From assembly GCF_042453785.1 (NCBI RefSeq), contig NC_091675.1:2120501-2184500 (forward strand): a stretch of DNA of 64,000 bases. Reading direction: 5' to 3'. Both the position numbers and the translations under genes were made by a program. Shown one piece after another: positions 32,532 through 45,194 of this stretch (positions are counted from its first letter, which is position 1; every line of letters begins with the position of its first letter). The stretch comes from Malus domestica. Lineage: Eukaryota > Streptophyta > Magnoliopsida > Rosales > Rosaceae. The notes under the pieces were generated by a model, which saw nothing but the letters and a program-made list of their open reading frames with translations, made no database searches and was not told the DNA's origin.

Positions 32532-34554
32532 GTTAGCGCCGTCTGTGGGAATTCGTACAAAATAGCCGTATCGAGAAGTCATGGTTTCCACCCAAGCCAC
32601 AATGGGGGCACGGGCCAAAAACCCCAAACAGGGAAGCTTTCTATTCACTCTCTATTATTTCACTAAAGCTTTCAATCACTGGTTGGAAAACATTTATACA
32701 AAGCGAGGAGCAAATATTTCCAGTTATGCAGTGGGGGCACGAATTCATACCAAATATAGAGAAGAGCTTATTTCCTTTATCTCTTTTACGATTTATTTCC
32801 TCTGTCTCTTTTACGATTTTGCATAAAATACAAATTCTATCAGTACATATTTTCGTCATAACAAGTTAAAGAGATTGTGCTTACAAATCCTCTATCGCTT
32901 TATAATTTGACAAAGAAAAATCTTTCAGCACGTTTAAATTCTACATGAAGAATATTCTTATTTGAGTTCATAATAGAATGTGTGTAATCCATATTACGTT
33001 TTGGATGGAACTTCTAAACTGTTTCTGTTTCATGAATTGGCCAGGAAAGAAATTATTTGTCAGTCATTATTGAATTAGCTTCCTTGGAGCTTGTCGAAGG
33101 ATTGAACATCTAGCTTATGTTGACTCGACTATCTTTCCATACTTGGATACAATACGATCTAAACTTTTTCAAGTGCTTTTATTCAGAAGTGAGTTCCATG
33201 ATTAGTGAATCATGCAGAGTATGCACACCGAAAGTTGGGCTTAGAGACCCCTACTCTCGATCTATATTATTGGCGATGAGACCTTGCATTCAAATGGGAT
33301 AGATTTACACTGGTCAAACTATACTGGGAGGAGGGGTTGAAGTTGCAGACCTTAGACCATTCTGAATTGTCTCGTTATTCTACTATAGAGAACCAAACAT
33401 AGGAAGAAACACCATTGAAGAAAGAGAACATTGAGTAACATGTGAAGACATAAGACAAGGTTGGACAAGAGGAAATTTCAACCCACATGAAATTATCGTC
33501 ATTACGTGGTGGCTAGTTTCAGTGTGCATCCTTTGGCTGCATACCAAAAGTTTGAATGGTGGGATAAGCCACGATTTAAAATGTTAGATTTATCAAGGTA
33601 ACGTTTGCTCATGATCCATATTTGGCAAAATTGACTAGGTGATGTTAGACTGCGAGTATTGTTAGTATAGAGGCTATAGACTCAGTAATGCTAAATATGA
33701 AGGTGTAGTGTATGTCAATTAATTCAAGATTGATGCTTAATTGGAATTGGAGTGGCCCAGCTGTGCTTTTCCTTGTGGGATTCAAAGCTCTTATGTGAAT
33801 ACACATGGAAGATAAGCCCTCATGCCTCATTTGAACCCCATCACATTTGATAGTTGAATTGCTCTTATATGGACGAGTATGCATGATTCTCATGAAGGGA
33901 CAAAACTTTTGCTTGACCAAGTTGAGTCTACAAAAAAAAAAAAAAAAAGTTGAGACCAGTCGCATGGTCAAGACATGGGCTACGGAGAAGATCGAAAAGC
34001 CACTTATATGGCTTAAGTGAAGATTGTCACGTGTGCATCTCAACAAAGCTTCAATATTATTGCTGGAGGAGACAAAAATTGATATCTTCAATTTAGCTAA
34101 CATATTATACACCAGTTTGTGGTCTCCACAACATGAATTTCTCTAGTGAATTTATTATTCTTTATATGGCTATGACAGTGAGAAAAGTACAGAATTGGTA
34201 ACTCGTGCAAAGCCAGATATGAATTGTGGAGCAATATGAGTACTCAATCGCTAGGGGAACCAACTGCTTGCACACAAAGCTTCTAAGCAAAGAGATTGCA
34301 GGGTAAATTCACTCTGACAGTAAGGAAGTTGCCTGCTAGATAAGAATTTCTATCCTATACATGCTCATTGGTAAGACTTCCGCTAATTTGAAATACAATT
34401 ACTTTGGGGGCATGTTAGTCATACACAAATGTATGGTCAAATTCCAAACCTCATGATCGGTGATCGTTTGACCGAGTGTCGAAGACCCAAGACTGAATTA
34501 TGGCTGAAACCCAAGAATGAGGGTTGAAAATCCAAAACCCATGGTCAAATACCA

Positions 34555-34960
34555 TATGATCGTAGCCAAAGGCTAAACTTTGACCCTATGATCGTAACCA
34601 AGGGCTAAACATTGATCGTATGATAGTAGCCAAAGGCTAAACATTCACCTATGATCGTAGTCGAAGGCTAAACTATGATCGTATAAACGTAGCTGAAGGC
34701 TAAATATTGATCGTATGATCGTAGCTGAAGGCTAAACATTCACCTATGATCATGGCCGAATGGTGGATTATGATCGTATGATTGTAGCCAAATGTTAAAT
34801 TATGATTGTGAGATCGTAACAGAAGGCTAAGTTATGACCAATTGATTGTGGCCGAATGATAATTTGACTATGTGATCGTAACCAAAGGCTAAACTATGAT
34901 TGTAAACACAAGATAAACTATGATTGTAGTCGAAGGCTAAACTCATGATGATATCTCAAG
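34555..34960. repeat. Minisatellite inside the LTR element
   Basis: About a dozen imperfect copies of a unit of about 32 bp, built on atgatcgtagccgaaggcta plus aacatt. It lies in the 3' part of the interior, upstream of the purine tract. Units vary in length and sequence. Confidence 0.8.
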
Positions 34961-35039
34961 TCAAATGAATTTTTGCAAGAAAACGTTTTTCCTCTACAAA
35001 CCCTAAATGATATATGTTTGCAAAGAAAAAAGGGGGCAA

Positions 35040-35434
35040 TGTGGGAGCCAAAAATTACTCCTCCACTAAACAAGCCACTAGCATGCTAAACATGAGGAGT
35101 GAGGCTAAAATAAAGGAGCATAATCAGATACTTCATGGAATGTGGAATGTGGAACATGGAGAAATAAAAGGAAAGTGGGACTTGGAGCCCAAGACTTGAA
35201 TGCCTATAAAAGGCTAATAATCCTACCAGAAAAAGGGAGAGAAAAGGGAGGTAGGAGATCGTTCTATATTTGTAAGCATTCTAAACAAATACTGACTTGG
35301 GTGTCAGAGTGTTTTCTTACAGGTCCCCCCCGCTCTCATTGTTGACAAGCGAAGATGGTGTCCAAGGCTTCTCAACGTGTTCAAAATTACTTGTTGGTGG
35401 AGAATTGGAGTACCCGAAATTTTCCGCTCCAACA
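35040..35434 (+). repeat. Right LTR of the Gypsy-type derivative
   Basis: Same length as the left LTR and about 96% identical to it by eye. Confidence 0.9.
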
Positions 35435-35863
35435 TACACCCAAGTGAGCCAAGTCCAAAAACCAATACCCTTTCTAATATATTTTTTTTTTTAATAAATT
35501 ACCCTTTATAATTACTTAAGCTTTTAGGGAATAAAAGTATGATTAGGCAGTCCATATTCGTAGTCCCTAAATCGTAAAGCTTTATAGTAGATTGATTTAT
35601 GCAATTAAAGTTAGATAGATTTGATGCTACTTGGCTTAATTTTTTGTTGGAATTCTTGGAAACTAAGTTGTTACAAAATTAAGCTTGAAAAAGTTGGGTA
35701 ACCTGAACCCAACCCAAGTAAACCCTAACCCAATTAAACCTGAGCCCAAATGAACCTGAATAAAGCCCAACCCGAACCCAAGCCCGAATTGTAAAAGTTA
35801 GATTAGGATTGGGTTGACCTTCCAACCCACCCAACCCGCCCAAGTTGCACCTCTACTCATGCT

Positions 35864-36169
35864 ACATGTACTCCACTAGTACACAAAACTTAAAATTTAA
35901 TTACCTTTTGGTTGAGAAATTAAATTTTTAATTTGTGAGTTTTTAAATTTTTGCTTAAATTGGAATTAGTTGACAAACAAGCTTGTAGTTTTGAAAAAAG
36001 GTGAAAACAAACAAAATGGTTATAAAATGGCATAAGAAAAACAACAAAAATTAGTACATAAGTTTCGCCCTAGATGAAATTGAAATCATGATTCTGCCGC
36101 TAAAAGTATCAAAACCTCACGAAACAGCCTACAACTTTTTTAGTCTCTGTAATTTTAACTAAGAACTCC

Positions 36170-36201
<32 letters not shown>

Positions 36202-36371
36202 TTCACATATATGACAACAAAACAATTATTTATTTCCCCTAAAAGCTTATGCTGATCAGTACATATTGAACAATGATGAGGATGGGAAAATTCCCCTGTA
36301 CTGCATTAAAACTGATGGTATGAACATGTTGACGTGAAACTATAAGCAAACTGTTTGATCACCTTTTAGGG
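35864..36371. other. 3' flank of the WAKL gene
   Basis: AT-rich with a long A-run at about 36172-36198. Probably includes the 3' UTR of the minus-strand kinase gene. Nothing else seen. Confidence 0.5.
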
Positions 36372-39300
36372 TCACTGAATTACATTACTCAGCAAACTGT
36401 TCGATGAAGGCGAGCTCCGTTCGCTTAACCACGTATCTTGAAAAGTGACCGGTGAATTGTCCCTTAACTTTTCGCTCGAATTGAAGCTACCGGCATCCCC
36501 ATTCTGCAGCGCAATGACGCTTCGAAGTGATCGGGATTTGGTAATACTTAGAGGCTTTTCGCTCACGCTAGATGGAGAGCAATGGGAGGATCCCTCCGAT
36601 GAAGCTGTGTAAGTGTTTTCTTCTGAAGACGGCCATCTGCTTAGCTTGATGAGCTCCAACTCAGCTGTCACTTCTATCATTGTCGGTCTCATGTCTCGGT
36701 GAAATGCAAGGCATCTGAATGCCAATTCAGCGACCTTTTGAACCGACGAAAGGGTCCAAGCGTCATCCATACAGGGCTCGAGAAAGGGGTCTATGATTTC
36801 ATTTAAACACGCCCTTCCGATTCTGTCAGTTGCTAGAGCTGCCAAGTTTACTTCATCCGGTGGGCGGTTAAAATCTACAGCTTTCAACCCTGATATGATC
36901 TCAGCAAGCACCACACCAAAGCTATAGACATCGCTTTTATCGGAGAGATGGAAGTTCTGATGGTATTGAGGGTCAAGATAACCCGGAGTCCCCTGCGGAG
37001 CCGTTGAAATGTGGGAGGTTTCCACCATCCCTAGCCTTGAAAGGCCAAAATCCGCTACTTTGGATCTGAACTTGCAGTCCAAAAGAATGTTGCTCGACTT
37101 GATGTCTCTGTGATATATCGGAGGGTTAGAAGCGGAGTGAAGATGGGATATTGCTTGAGCAGTTTCAGCGGCAATGTTCAGGCGTGAGAGCCAAGAAAGC
37201 CCTTCCCCTCTCTCTCTTTGCAAATGCTGACACAATGTCCCATTTTCCATGAACTCGTACACAAGAATCTGCTCACCGTGTTCAATGGAGCAACCTAATA
37301 ACTGGACTAAATTCGGGTGCCTTACAGATGAAATGAGCTTGATCTCGTTCATGACTTGGTCCATGCTTTCGTGTCCTCTGTGTTTGATTCTCTTTATGGC
37401 AACCCATTCGTCATGGAGTTTACCAGCATAAACAGTTCCATAGGCTCCGTTCCCCAGCCTTTGCTTGTCGGAGAAGCTATTTGTGGCCTTTTCGATTTCT
37501 TTGTAGGAGTAGAAGGGAATGTTGCAGTTGCCTGTAGCTGCGGATAGAAGGCGTTTCGTGCTGTGTCTCGCTTTCAGCTTGGATCGTCGCCGAATGAAGC
37601 AGCATAGCAGAGCCACACTGATCATCAATGAAGCTCCAACAAAAACGGCTGAGAAAGGAAATTTTTTTCATATTAAGAACGAATATATGTTTCCCCTTAG
37701 AGTAAAATATCGTTGTTTAAAAAAAAAACGGATTAAGTAGTTAAAAGAGGAGTTAATTAGTTACCTCCAATCAAAAGGATGAACCTGGACTTTCCTCCAC
37801 ATTGGCCAGACAAGTATTTCGCAGGGTTGCAAGTCGATGAGACTGTAAATTTACAGAGCACAAGTCACATAATTAAGCCTTGCATTTGTTAAATTATAAG
37901 GATTACTCTGGTGTTAGTCAGTTATATTATCTGCCAGACAAGTTTAGAGATATACAATGAGCATAGAAGTTTTCCCAAATTACCTAAGAGATTGAACAAT
38001 TTAGGATAAAAAATGAAAATGAATCTGTTGGGTCTTTTGATCAAATTAGGATTGCCCTGTGTATTTTAGAAAAAAAGAAAAACAGCGCTCTAATCGTCAA
38101 TGACATGTAGTATTACTAATTTATTGTCAGTGCCATATAGTATATTAATTCATGTTTTATTATACAGGCCGATGACTTGATCTTTCTTTTTCCACACAAA
38201 AAATGAACATCATTTTAAGCTTACCAACTCTGAGTTTGTCGGAAAACTTAAATGCTGCCGTAAAATCCTAAAATATAGGTAAATCTCTCTCGAGCTAGAC
38301 GCCTTCGTGGCCCTATGAGGGTCTTTAGTGTTATATTTTCCTACTAATTAAGGTCATTGCAATTCTTGAAGATATAGGTTACAGAATCAAAACTTCTCTA
38401 CGCAATCACTAAAATATGATAAAAGTCCATCCAACGCACTGTATTAGGTGAAACAAACCCATCCTGAGGGAGACCTATGGGGTCATCTGAGTTGGATTGT
38501 CTGCCCTCCCATTTCCATACTCTTCCCGTCTCCTCATATTTTGTGTGATTACGGTTAAGCCACGTCAACATTTTATATTCCTATTATTTTTATAAAAAAA
38601 ATCAATTTAAAATGTTTACGTAGCTTAACTGTGACCACACAAACAAGAGAAGATGGAAATAGTATGGAAATGGGAGGGCAGACAATCTACCTCCGGGGTC
38701 ATCTTATATCTTTTTCTTACACAAGCCAAAAACGAAAAAAACTAAAAAAACAAGAGAAAGGTGGGGAAAAAAGTGGTGCTATCCACAAACAACTCACACA
38801 CCTCTCATAATTTTTAGCCGTCGGATCAAATGAGTTGGAAAAAAAAATTAAATAACACTAAATTTATAAAAATTGAAAATGAATGTGTAGATAACACTGA
38901 AAAGTAAATTTCTTCCCTTGAGCTAATCTGATTGGATTAAGTTGACCCCAACATGATGGACCAGTCCCACAAATTGAGTAGGCAATAGGCATAATGTTAT
39001 GAATCGCAAGTGCATTTTCAATGGGCCCTACCAACGGTCCTATTTCGTTAAATATTCAATTTTTCTCATGCGTTACATAGCAAAACAGTTCAGTAATATT
39101 TTTTATTTATTTATAAGTAAGATGTTTTAAGTTCGACTTTCATCAATGAAAAATTCGATACAAAATTTAAGAGTTGGTTTATCGTGTGACTAACCAAAAT
39201 CTTCACCTTTTAGTGTAATATATTATATATTATAAATAAAAAGACCGTATATAGTCTAATACGGCTGCTAAATAAGCAAATAAAATATTGTAACAAATCC

Positions 39301-40795
39301 ATAATAGTGCACACAAAAATGTAATGAAATAATTGCTATGCTTGTTTGGTGGTGAGTTGTTCTTAGTCTCCTACCGAACCTAATGATATCTATCGAAAGT
39401 AAATTTGTATCTAAGATCGTAGACTTTTTGTATCAGGGTGGCCTATGACTGTAATCCCAAAAATATGAGTCAAACAATATTAGGTAGGACCCTAAGCATG
39501 CCTTGGATTGTTTTAATTGGTTATCCTTAATCTTGTGTTTTTATTTTTTAGAAACTTTTTAGCAATGCACCATGAAATTATGGCCTTCATTCGATGTGCT
39601 TTTTTGACTTTCAATTTGGTTTTGAATTTCTGAAGTTCTAAAATGTGTCAATTTATTCTCTGTTGTAAATTTTTTTTGTCAAATTGAAGGTTATTTTCGT
39701 TCATTTAGGATTCATATTTATGGAAAATTAAGAAAAATTTGACAAATAGAAGGGCACAAAATCAATTTAAAAATTGAGAGGTAAATAGGATGAAGGGTAT
39801 AAGCTCATACAAAATGATTTCCGCAAGTTAATTTTTTTCTATGAATGAACTATTTATTTTTATTCGTTGATTTTTCATTGTTTTAGTCGATTCAAATGTA
39901 AAAAATGAACTTGGGTGTGCATGAAGAGTGAAAGAGTACTATAAAAATCATAGACCAACTTCATAGTTGAAAAAAAAAAGATCAAATAAGCAAGAGGAGG
40001 AAGAATAAGAGTTAATAAGTAATTACGAAGTAATCAATCAGTAATTAATCAGTAATTACCTTTCCAGCAGCCTGACCCAGCAACGTATCCATCTCCAAGA
40101 AACCCCTCCTTACAGTTGCATCTATATCCTTCAGTCCCATTTGGCGATACGACGGTCGTACAATTGGCGTTCTTGTCACACCCACAAGTACCCTCAAGCC
40201 ACCACCCCAAATCCAACACTTCCACCTCCAGCATCACCGGCGCCGCCGGCGTCGAGCTATTCAAAAGTTGCGGCGGCGCCGAAATCGACGACAGCAAGAA
40301 CTTGCAATCCTTCCTCTCGACGCTTCCAAAGTCCAAAAATGGGACATCCTTTCTAGTCTCGGCGTAGCAGCTGAGGCTGCTGTTGGAGCTGCAATTGGGC
40401 GGCGCGTCAAACCGCGCCTGCACCAGAAGGTTGGGAATCTCGCAGCTGCCCGACGCCGTCCCTTCCGTACAGTTCTGAAGAAGAATCGCGTTTCGTGACG
40501 TCGGGGCGTATTTCCGGCTGTAGAAGTTGCGGAGGGTGTGGAGGGGGCGGTTGCAATGGCTCTTGAGGTTGATTCTTATGCTGTCATGGTTTATGGACTG
40601 GATTGGAAACTCCCCGATTGCGATTCCGCCGTTTGGAATGCAGTTAAGCCGGATTTCGCAGCCCGATGAGAACCCGAAAGGGTACTGAATCGGGCTGGGC
40701 CTGTAACCCGGGCACGCTTGGTTGCAGCTATTTGCTGCATGGACGGTGAGTAGTGGAATAACAAGTACGGATACAATTAGGGTGAAATACTTCAT
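36372..40795 (-). CDS. Wall-associated receptor kinase-like 14 (WAKL14-like)
   Basis: Three exons on the minus strand: 40795-40060, 37842-37765 and 37648-36372. GT..AG borders and phases agree, giving 696 residues; Arabidopsis WAKL14 is of similar length. The protein has a signal peptide (MKYFTLIVSVLVIPLLTVHA), a GUB_WAK galacturonan-binding region (CPGYRPSPIQYPFGFSSGC), a WAK-associated/EGF-like Cys-rich end (CGCDKNANCTTVV to GFLGDGYVAGSGC), and a transmembrane helix (about 262-290). The Ser/Thr kinase follows, with GNGAYG (337-342), Lys357, HRD at 451-453 and DFG at 471-473. The catalytic residues are present, so it should be an active RD kinase sensing cell-wall pectin or wall state at the plasma membrane. 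Intron 1 is 2.2 kb and contains a foldback MITE. Confidence 0.92.
38495..38687. mobile_element. Foldback MITE in WAKL14-like intron 1
   Basis: Arms gattgtctgccctcccattt (left) and its complement gggagggcagacaatc (right) pair over about 80 bp each, around a short AT-rich loop. The arms include ggttaagccacgt/acgtagcttaac. The rest of the intron is AT-rich with no other clear structure apart from a possible small hairpin element near 38770-38910. Confidence 0.7.
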
Positions 40796-42628
40796 ACCAA
40801 GTAGGTAACAAGATTACAAAGTTTCTAAATTTTTTGTTTGGGAATTAGTGGGAGCTTTGATTCTTCAACCAATGAACTGCCGGCGTTTCGAACATGATCT
40901 GATCGACCACCCAAACGCCACCTGAGGAAAGAAGGAGAAGACGAGAGTGCGAGAGGGAGAAGAGTTTGTTGCTTACGAGTCTAACTCAGACACAGGTCTT
41001 GCCTTACTTTTTTCTCACGAGGAAAGGAAATAGGCGTTACAAAATAACAAAACAATTCGGTTTCAAACTTGAAGGAAAATTTGGTTTGAGGACAGGAGAC
41101 AAAGGAGGATTAAAATTTGATTTGAGAGTCTTAATTTGCACGTTGGAAAAATAGAAACATTGTATATACTTATAAGTAATTAAGTTATTTTATTTAACAA
41201 AGATGATTAATATTGAAAACTATTGTTTGAGTTAGAAACAACGCTTGTAAAGTGGGTTATGATTGCTTTCTTTACTTAAAAAAAAAAAAAATTTGAGGTC
41301 ATTTTTAAAGATAATGAAGAAAATCTTACAGTGAATTTTGACAGGAGTATCGAGCTACTCTGTTTTGGACAAAGCGGTATCTAGTTATGTATTTACAAAA
41401 CAAAATTCAAACTTACACGTAAGGAGGTGAGCTCGCTTTTTTGACTGACTAGTTTAATCTATATGTATTAGAATGTTGAGCACTGAAACGCTTACATATA
41501 TTTTAGCAATGTATTTAAATATTAGTTATTTAAAAGATATAATCAAGAAAGATGAGATGTCATATTCACATCCCTTAACCCATACTCTTTTTAATTTTTA
41601 AAATATTTTCCTATTAAGTGTCAGTGATTGTGTGGCAAAAATATTAAAAAAATAAACAGGTGTGGAAGAAATTATTTGAGGGGTGTAAATATAATCTCTC
41701 ACAAATATGCACCGATGATAATATTTTATAAACCTAACATAAGATATTTTTCAAATTTGTTATGTGTATTCAAAGATATATTAACATTAAGGTGTAGAAG
41801 AATATGTTAGTATCAAAATCGTCATAAACAACCGTCAAACCTAAGACTTATCATTACAAGTGAAGAAGAAAATTACTAAATTGTATTACTAAGTAGTCGT
41901 TTGATAACTATTTCATTTTCACTTTTCATTTAAAAAAAAAAACTGAAATCTTATTTGGTAATTACTTTCAATTAAAAACCAAAAACTGAATTATTTTTAT
42001 TTTTTTTTAGCCCAAAGCAATAGTATTACTAAACGAATATTTCAATTCCCATTGATTCTCTTCTTCTTAACGTTTAACTATCTAACATGTTAACGCAACC
42101 TGTTACGTACGCTCCAATAGGAGGGAAACATCTTTGCGTTGACCAAAACTACGTATGTCCATTTTTATAGCCCAATCACCTATATCTTGAAATATTATTG
42201 AAATTCTAAACTCAATTTTAATATTATGACTATTAATTCCTTCCGCTATCGAGAGGTGTGTTTTTTTGTTTTTTCAGTTCTTATCAGAATTCCGTGAATA
42301 TTACAGCTGTCCTTTATTTTGACCATAATGCGTGTTTCGGAAACGTAATCTCTGTCTGCACAACACATTTTAAGATGAGCAGAGAAGTCAAAGCTCTTGG
42401 TTGAATTCATTTCAAATTGGTCAACCTTGAAGGCTTTGATTTCTTGAGCTTACAGCTTACTACTACTGTTACTATTCACTTTTTTTTTTTTTTTTAAAGA
42501 TTAAATAAGAGAAATTTTTATGTGTTATCGAAATTCTTACTAACTGATACATCATGTTCCGTGTTATGTTACTTGTGAAATTGGAGATGCCTTTTAAAGG
42601 AATTCTTTTTCTTTTTGCCCTTAAATTG
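40796..42628. other. WAKL promoter region and spacer
   Basis: Upstream flank of the minus-strand kinase. Beyond about 41160 it is AT-rich. A weak hairpin-like repeat at 41555-41710 (cattcacatcccttaaccc, with an inverted partner gaggggtgtaaatataatc) may be a small MITE. No gene. Confidence 0.45.
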
Positions 42629-42882
42629 GAGATTAGTTGTGAGGTTTCATTCTACATCGAACTTTAACGATCTGAACCGTTTATTTTGTAAGTTTCAATT
42701 CACAAATCATCTATTAAAAAATTCATATAAATTCGAATTATTTGCCTATTTAACTGTCACTATAAGAAGCATCAAATATTTCTGATTTAACCAATATTTT
42801 GCAAAGATATCTATAAAGTGTAACTTGAAAAATAAATGGTTCGAATAATTAAAATTCAATATGTGAATTCCACAACTAATCC
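42629..42882. mobile_element. Foldback MITE, copy 1 of a family
   Basis: Arms ggagattagttgtgaggttt and gtgaattccacaactaatcc are inverted repeats, and the pairing extends through cgatctgaaccgtttatttt. The same family recurs at 53362-53674. Confidence 0.65.
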
Positions 42883-43880
42883 CCGTCTCTTCGCTTAAAG
42901 AAACTATATATATATATATATATATAGATATATATATATTTATATAGCTTAAATAGAAGAAATCTGAGTCGAATGGCAAGTCAATCGGCTGAAATTTGAC
43001 ATCAGCAGCTATGACTCTTCTTGTTTTTTCTTGGCAATATATCTTTTGCTTTCATGATCATCAATCTTATTTTTCACAGAATATTACAGCCTTCGATGGG
43101 GGTGGGTGTGGAAGTGGGCTCTTCACCTTTGGACTTTGAAAATTATATATCGTATTATAATGTACGATTCATATAATATAACACCAATTTGCTACATATT
43201 ACACGGAAGCATTTGTAATGCACACGCAATTTCACGAATAAAATTAGTGGCTTATTATTCCCGGATTGAGTTTCTCCCCAGGTACTCATGGACCTGCAAT
43301 CTAGATGGTTCAAGAGAGTAAATGAGATATATGGACCTTGGGGAGAGAGAGAGAGAGAGAGAGAGAGAGATATTAGGTGTGAAGTGGGCACTGGGTAGTG
43401 AGATGAGATTAATGGAACCGCATGATTTATATTGCTTGGTTTGTAGACTCTGGAGTGTGAGATCATATGAATCCATTATTCCCAATCCCATACTTTAACT
43501 GTTTGAGTAGTTGGTTAATTAAAATAATATTAATAATAAATGACTATTTTTCCTAGCTCTAGAAAATTAGAGTTGATGTTACTAGCTAATATATTCCGAT
43601 CCGACATATCTAACGAATTATATAAACATCAGTTAACCAAAATTATACACTAATCCAGTCATCAACGATAGCGACGTTAAGAGCAGAATTATTGTTTTTG
43701 TATATGTAGCTTTCATGCACGGCATATTCTCTTCGTGATCTAATTTGTCACAGTTGGTGTTTCTAGAAGCTCACATTTGTCAATGTTTGAAATAATGTGT
43801 CTTTTCAAACATTAGATCACGAGAGCAGCAATGGTGATGCTATTTCCGTAATTCGAAATAAATTACATGGATATATTTAA
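42883..43880. other. Spacer with microsatellites
   Basis: A (TA)n run at about 42905-42926 and a (GA)n run at 43343-43370. No gene seen. Confidence 0.55.
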
Positions 43881-44014
43881 AGGAAAACTAATGAAAGAGA
43901 CTTGAAAACTTTGAGTTTTAATGAAAGAATAGTACTAGTATTGAATTTTTAGAGTAAAAATATGGTTTTTCGTTAAAATGAACAGTGCCGGGAGTGTTTC
44001 GTTAAAGTTCCCTC
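43881..44014. mobile_element. Small MITE with AGGGAACTTTAACGAAA-like ends
   Basis: The right end, read inward, is gagggaactttaacgaaa; the left end aggaaaactaatgaaa is similar. The flank TATTTAA is present on both sides (43874-43880 and 44015-44021). 134 bp, no coding. Confidence 0.6.
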
Positions 44015-44045
44015 TATTTAATCAACCCCTTGAGATATATGAGAC

Positions 44046-44246
44046 GAGAAGAGATCCGAAGAGCGGATATCTTCCACTAAGATCATTGGATCAAATGATT
44101 TGGGCTTTTTAAATTTCATCTAACAGTAAAAAATTATTATAGCTTTTAAGTGGTCAAAACAAGTGGGCCGTTGGATGAAATTTGAAAGATCTGGATCACT
44201 TGATCCGGTGACCTTGGTAGAAAAGATCCGGATAGGACCTCTTCTC
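44046..44246. mobile_element. Mutator-like MITE with 9-bp target duplication
   Basis: Inverted ends gagaagagatcc and gagaagaggtcc, flanked by an exact 9-bp duplication ATATGAGAC (44037-44045 and 44247-44255). The 9-bp length points to the MULE superfamily. 201 bp, no coding. Confidence 0.75.
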
Positions 44247-44482
44247 ATATGAGACAGGCCATTAACCACCTGATGCAAATTCTAGCAGCTCCTTCTGATA
44301 GAATATAGGGCACTTGACAAAACTTGAAAGGCACATCAGACCAAAACCTATCAGTTTTGCTGATGAATAAAAAAGATTTAATTAGTTATAAATTGTAATG
44401 GATGATGAAAAATATTAGTGTAAGTGTGTTCGTTATGAACGTCCAAATAACATTATTGGTGCTTGCTTTGAAATTTTAACCA

Positions 44483-45059
44483 CCACAACAACAACAACAA
44501 AACTTTTTCCTATTAAATGGGGTCGGTTGTATGAATTCTAGAACGTTTTTTAATGGTTCTTTGCCACGTCTTCCATTAGATCCAAGTACTCTAAGTCTTT
44601 TTTTAGAGTATCTTCCAAAGTCTTCTTAGGTCTTCCCCTACCCCTTCGATCCTGAACCTGTCCCGTAATTGCATCTTTTAACCGGAGCATCAGTAGACAT
44701 TCGTTTCACATGTCCAAACCAATGTAACCAATTTTCTCTCATATTTCTTTCAATTTCGGCTACTCATACTTTACCTCGGATATCCTCATTCCTAATCTTA
44801 TCATTTCTCGTGTGCCCACACATCCAACGAAGCATTCTCATCTCCATTACACTCATATTATGTACGTGTTGATGCTTCACTGCCCAACATTATGCCATAA
44901 AACATTGCTAGCCTTATTGTCATCCTATAAAATTTTCCCTTAAGCTTCAGTGGCATACAACAATCACACAATACACCGGATGCACTATTCCACTTCATCC
45001 ATCCAGCTTGTATTCTATGGTTGAGGTCTTCATCCAACTCTTCATTCTTTTGCAAGATA
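44483..45059 (-). mobile_element. 5'-truncated RTE LINE fragment with (TTG)n tail
   Basis: A 577-bp minus-strand insertion with an 18-bp duplication gctttgaaattttaacca (44465-44482 and 45060-45077). The tail, (CAA)n on the plus strand, lies at the left. It covers the RTE C-terminal region ([19 protein letters not shown]) and has several frame breaks. It is a simple target-primed insertion of the family that also makes the 7.9-16 kb composite. Confidence 0.9.
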
Positions 45060-45194
45060 GCTTTGAAATTTTAACCAATGTAGTAAAATGTATTGGATTG
45101 ATGAAGAAAGCATTAGCATAGAAAAACATCCATGTGATGCAAATTACACACTAAATAAAAACGCAAAATGGCACCCTTTTTTTTTCCTATACAC

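Larger units (their letters stand above)
32137..35434 (+). mobile_element. Ty3/Gypsy-type LTR retrotransposon derivative without coding region
   Basis: LTRs of 395 bp each (32137-32531 and 35040-35434, TG..CA) with the 5-bp duplication TACAC (32132-32136 and 35435-35439). Directly after the left LTR comes ttagcgccgtctgtgggaa, the primer-binding-site context seen in plant Gypsy elements. A purine tract (aaaaaagggggcaa) precedes the right LTR. The 2.5-kb interior holds no recognisable gag or pol, so it is a non-autonomous, LARD-like fossil. The LTRs differ at about 4% of sites, which at usual plant rates suggests roughly one to two million years. Confidence 0.88.
31900..35855. mobile_element. 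Non-autonomous hAT-like element split by an LTR element
   Basis: The ends are TAGGGGTGCAACTTG (left) and, read inward from the right, TAGAGGTGCAACTTG. The arms are rich in aacccaaccc/gggttgg. Flanking 8-mers tgcatgcc and ctcatgct share 5 of 8 bases, as for an old hAT duplication. Without the LTR element at 32137-35434 it is only about 650 bp and has no transposase. Confidence 0.65.

Noticed and set aside
40116-40498. Plus-strand ORFs opposite the WAKL extracellular exon
   Set aside because: Antisense shadows of a real exon with splice support.
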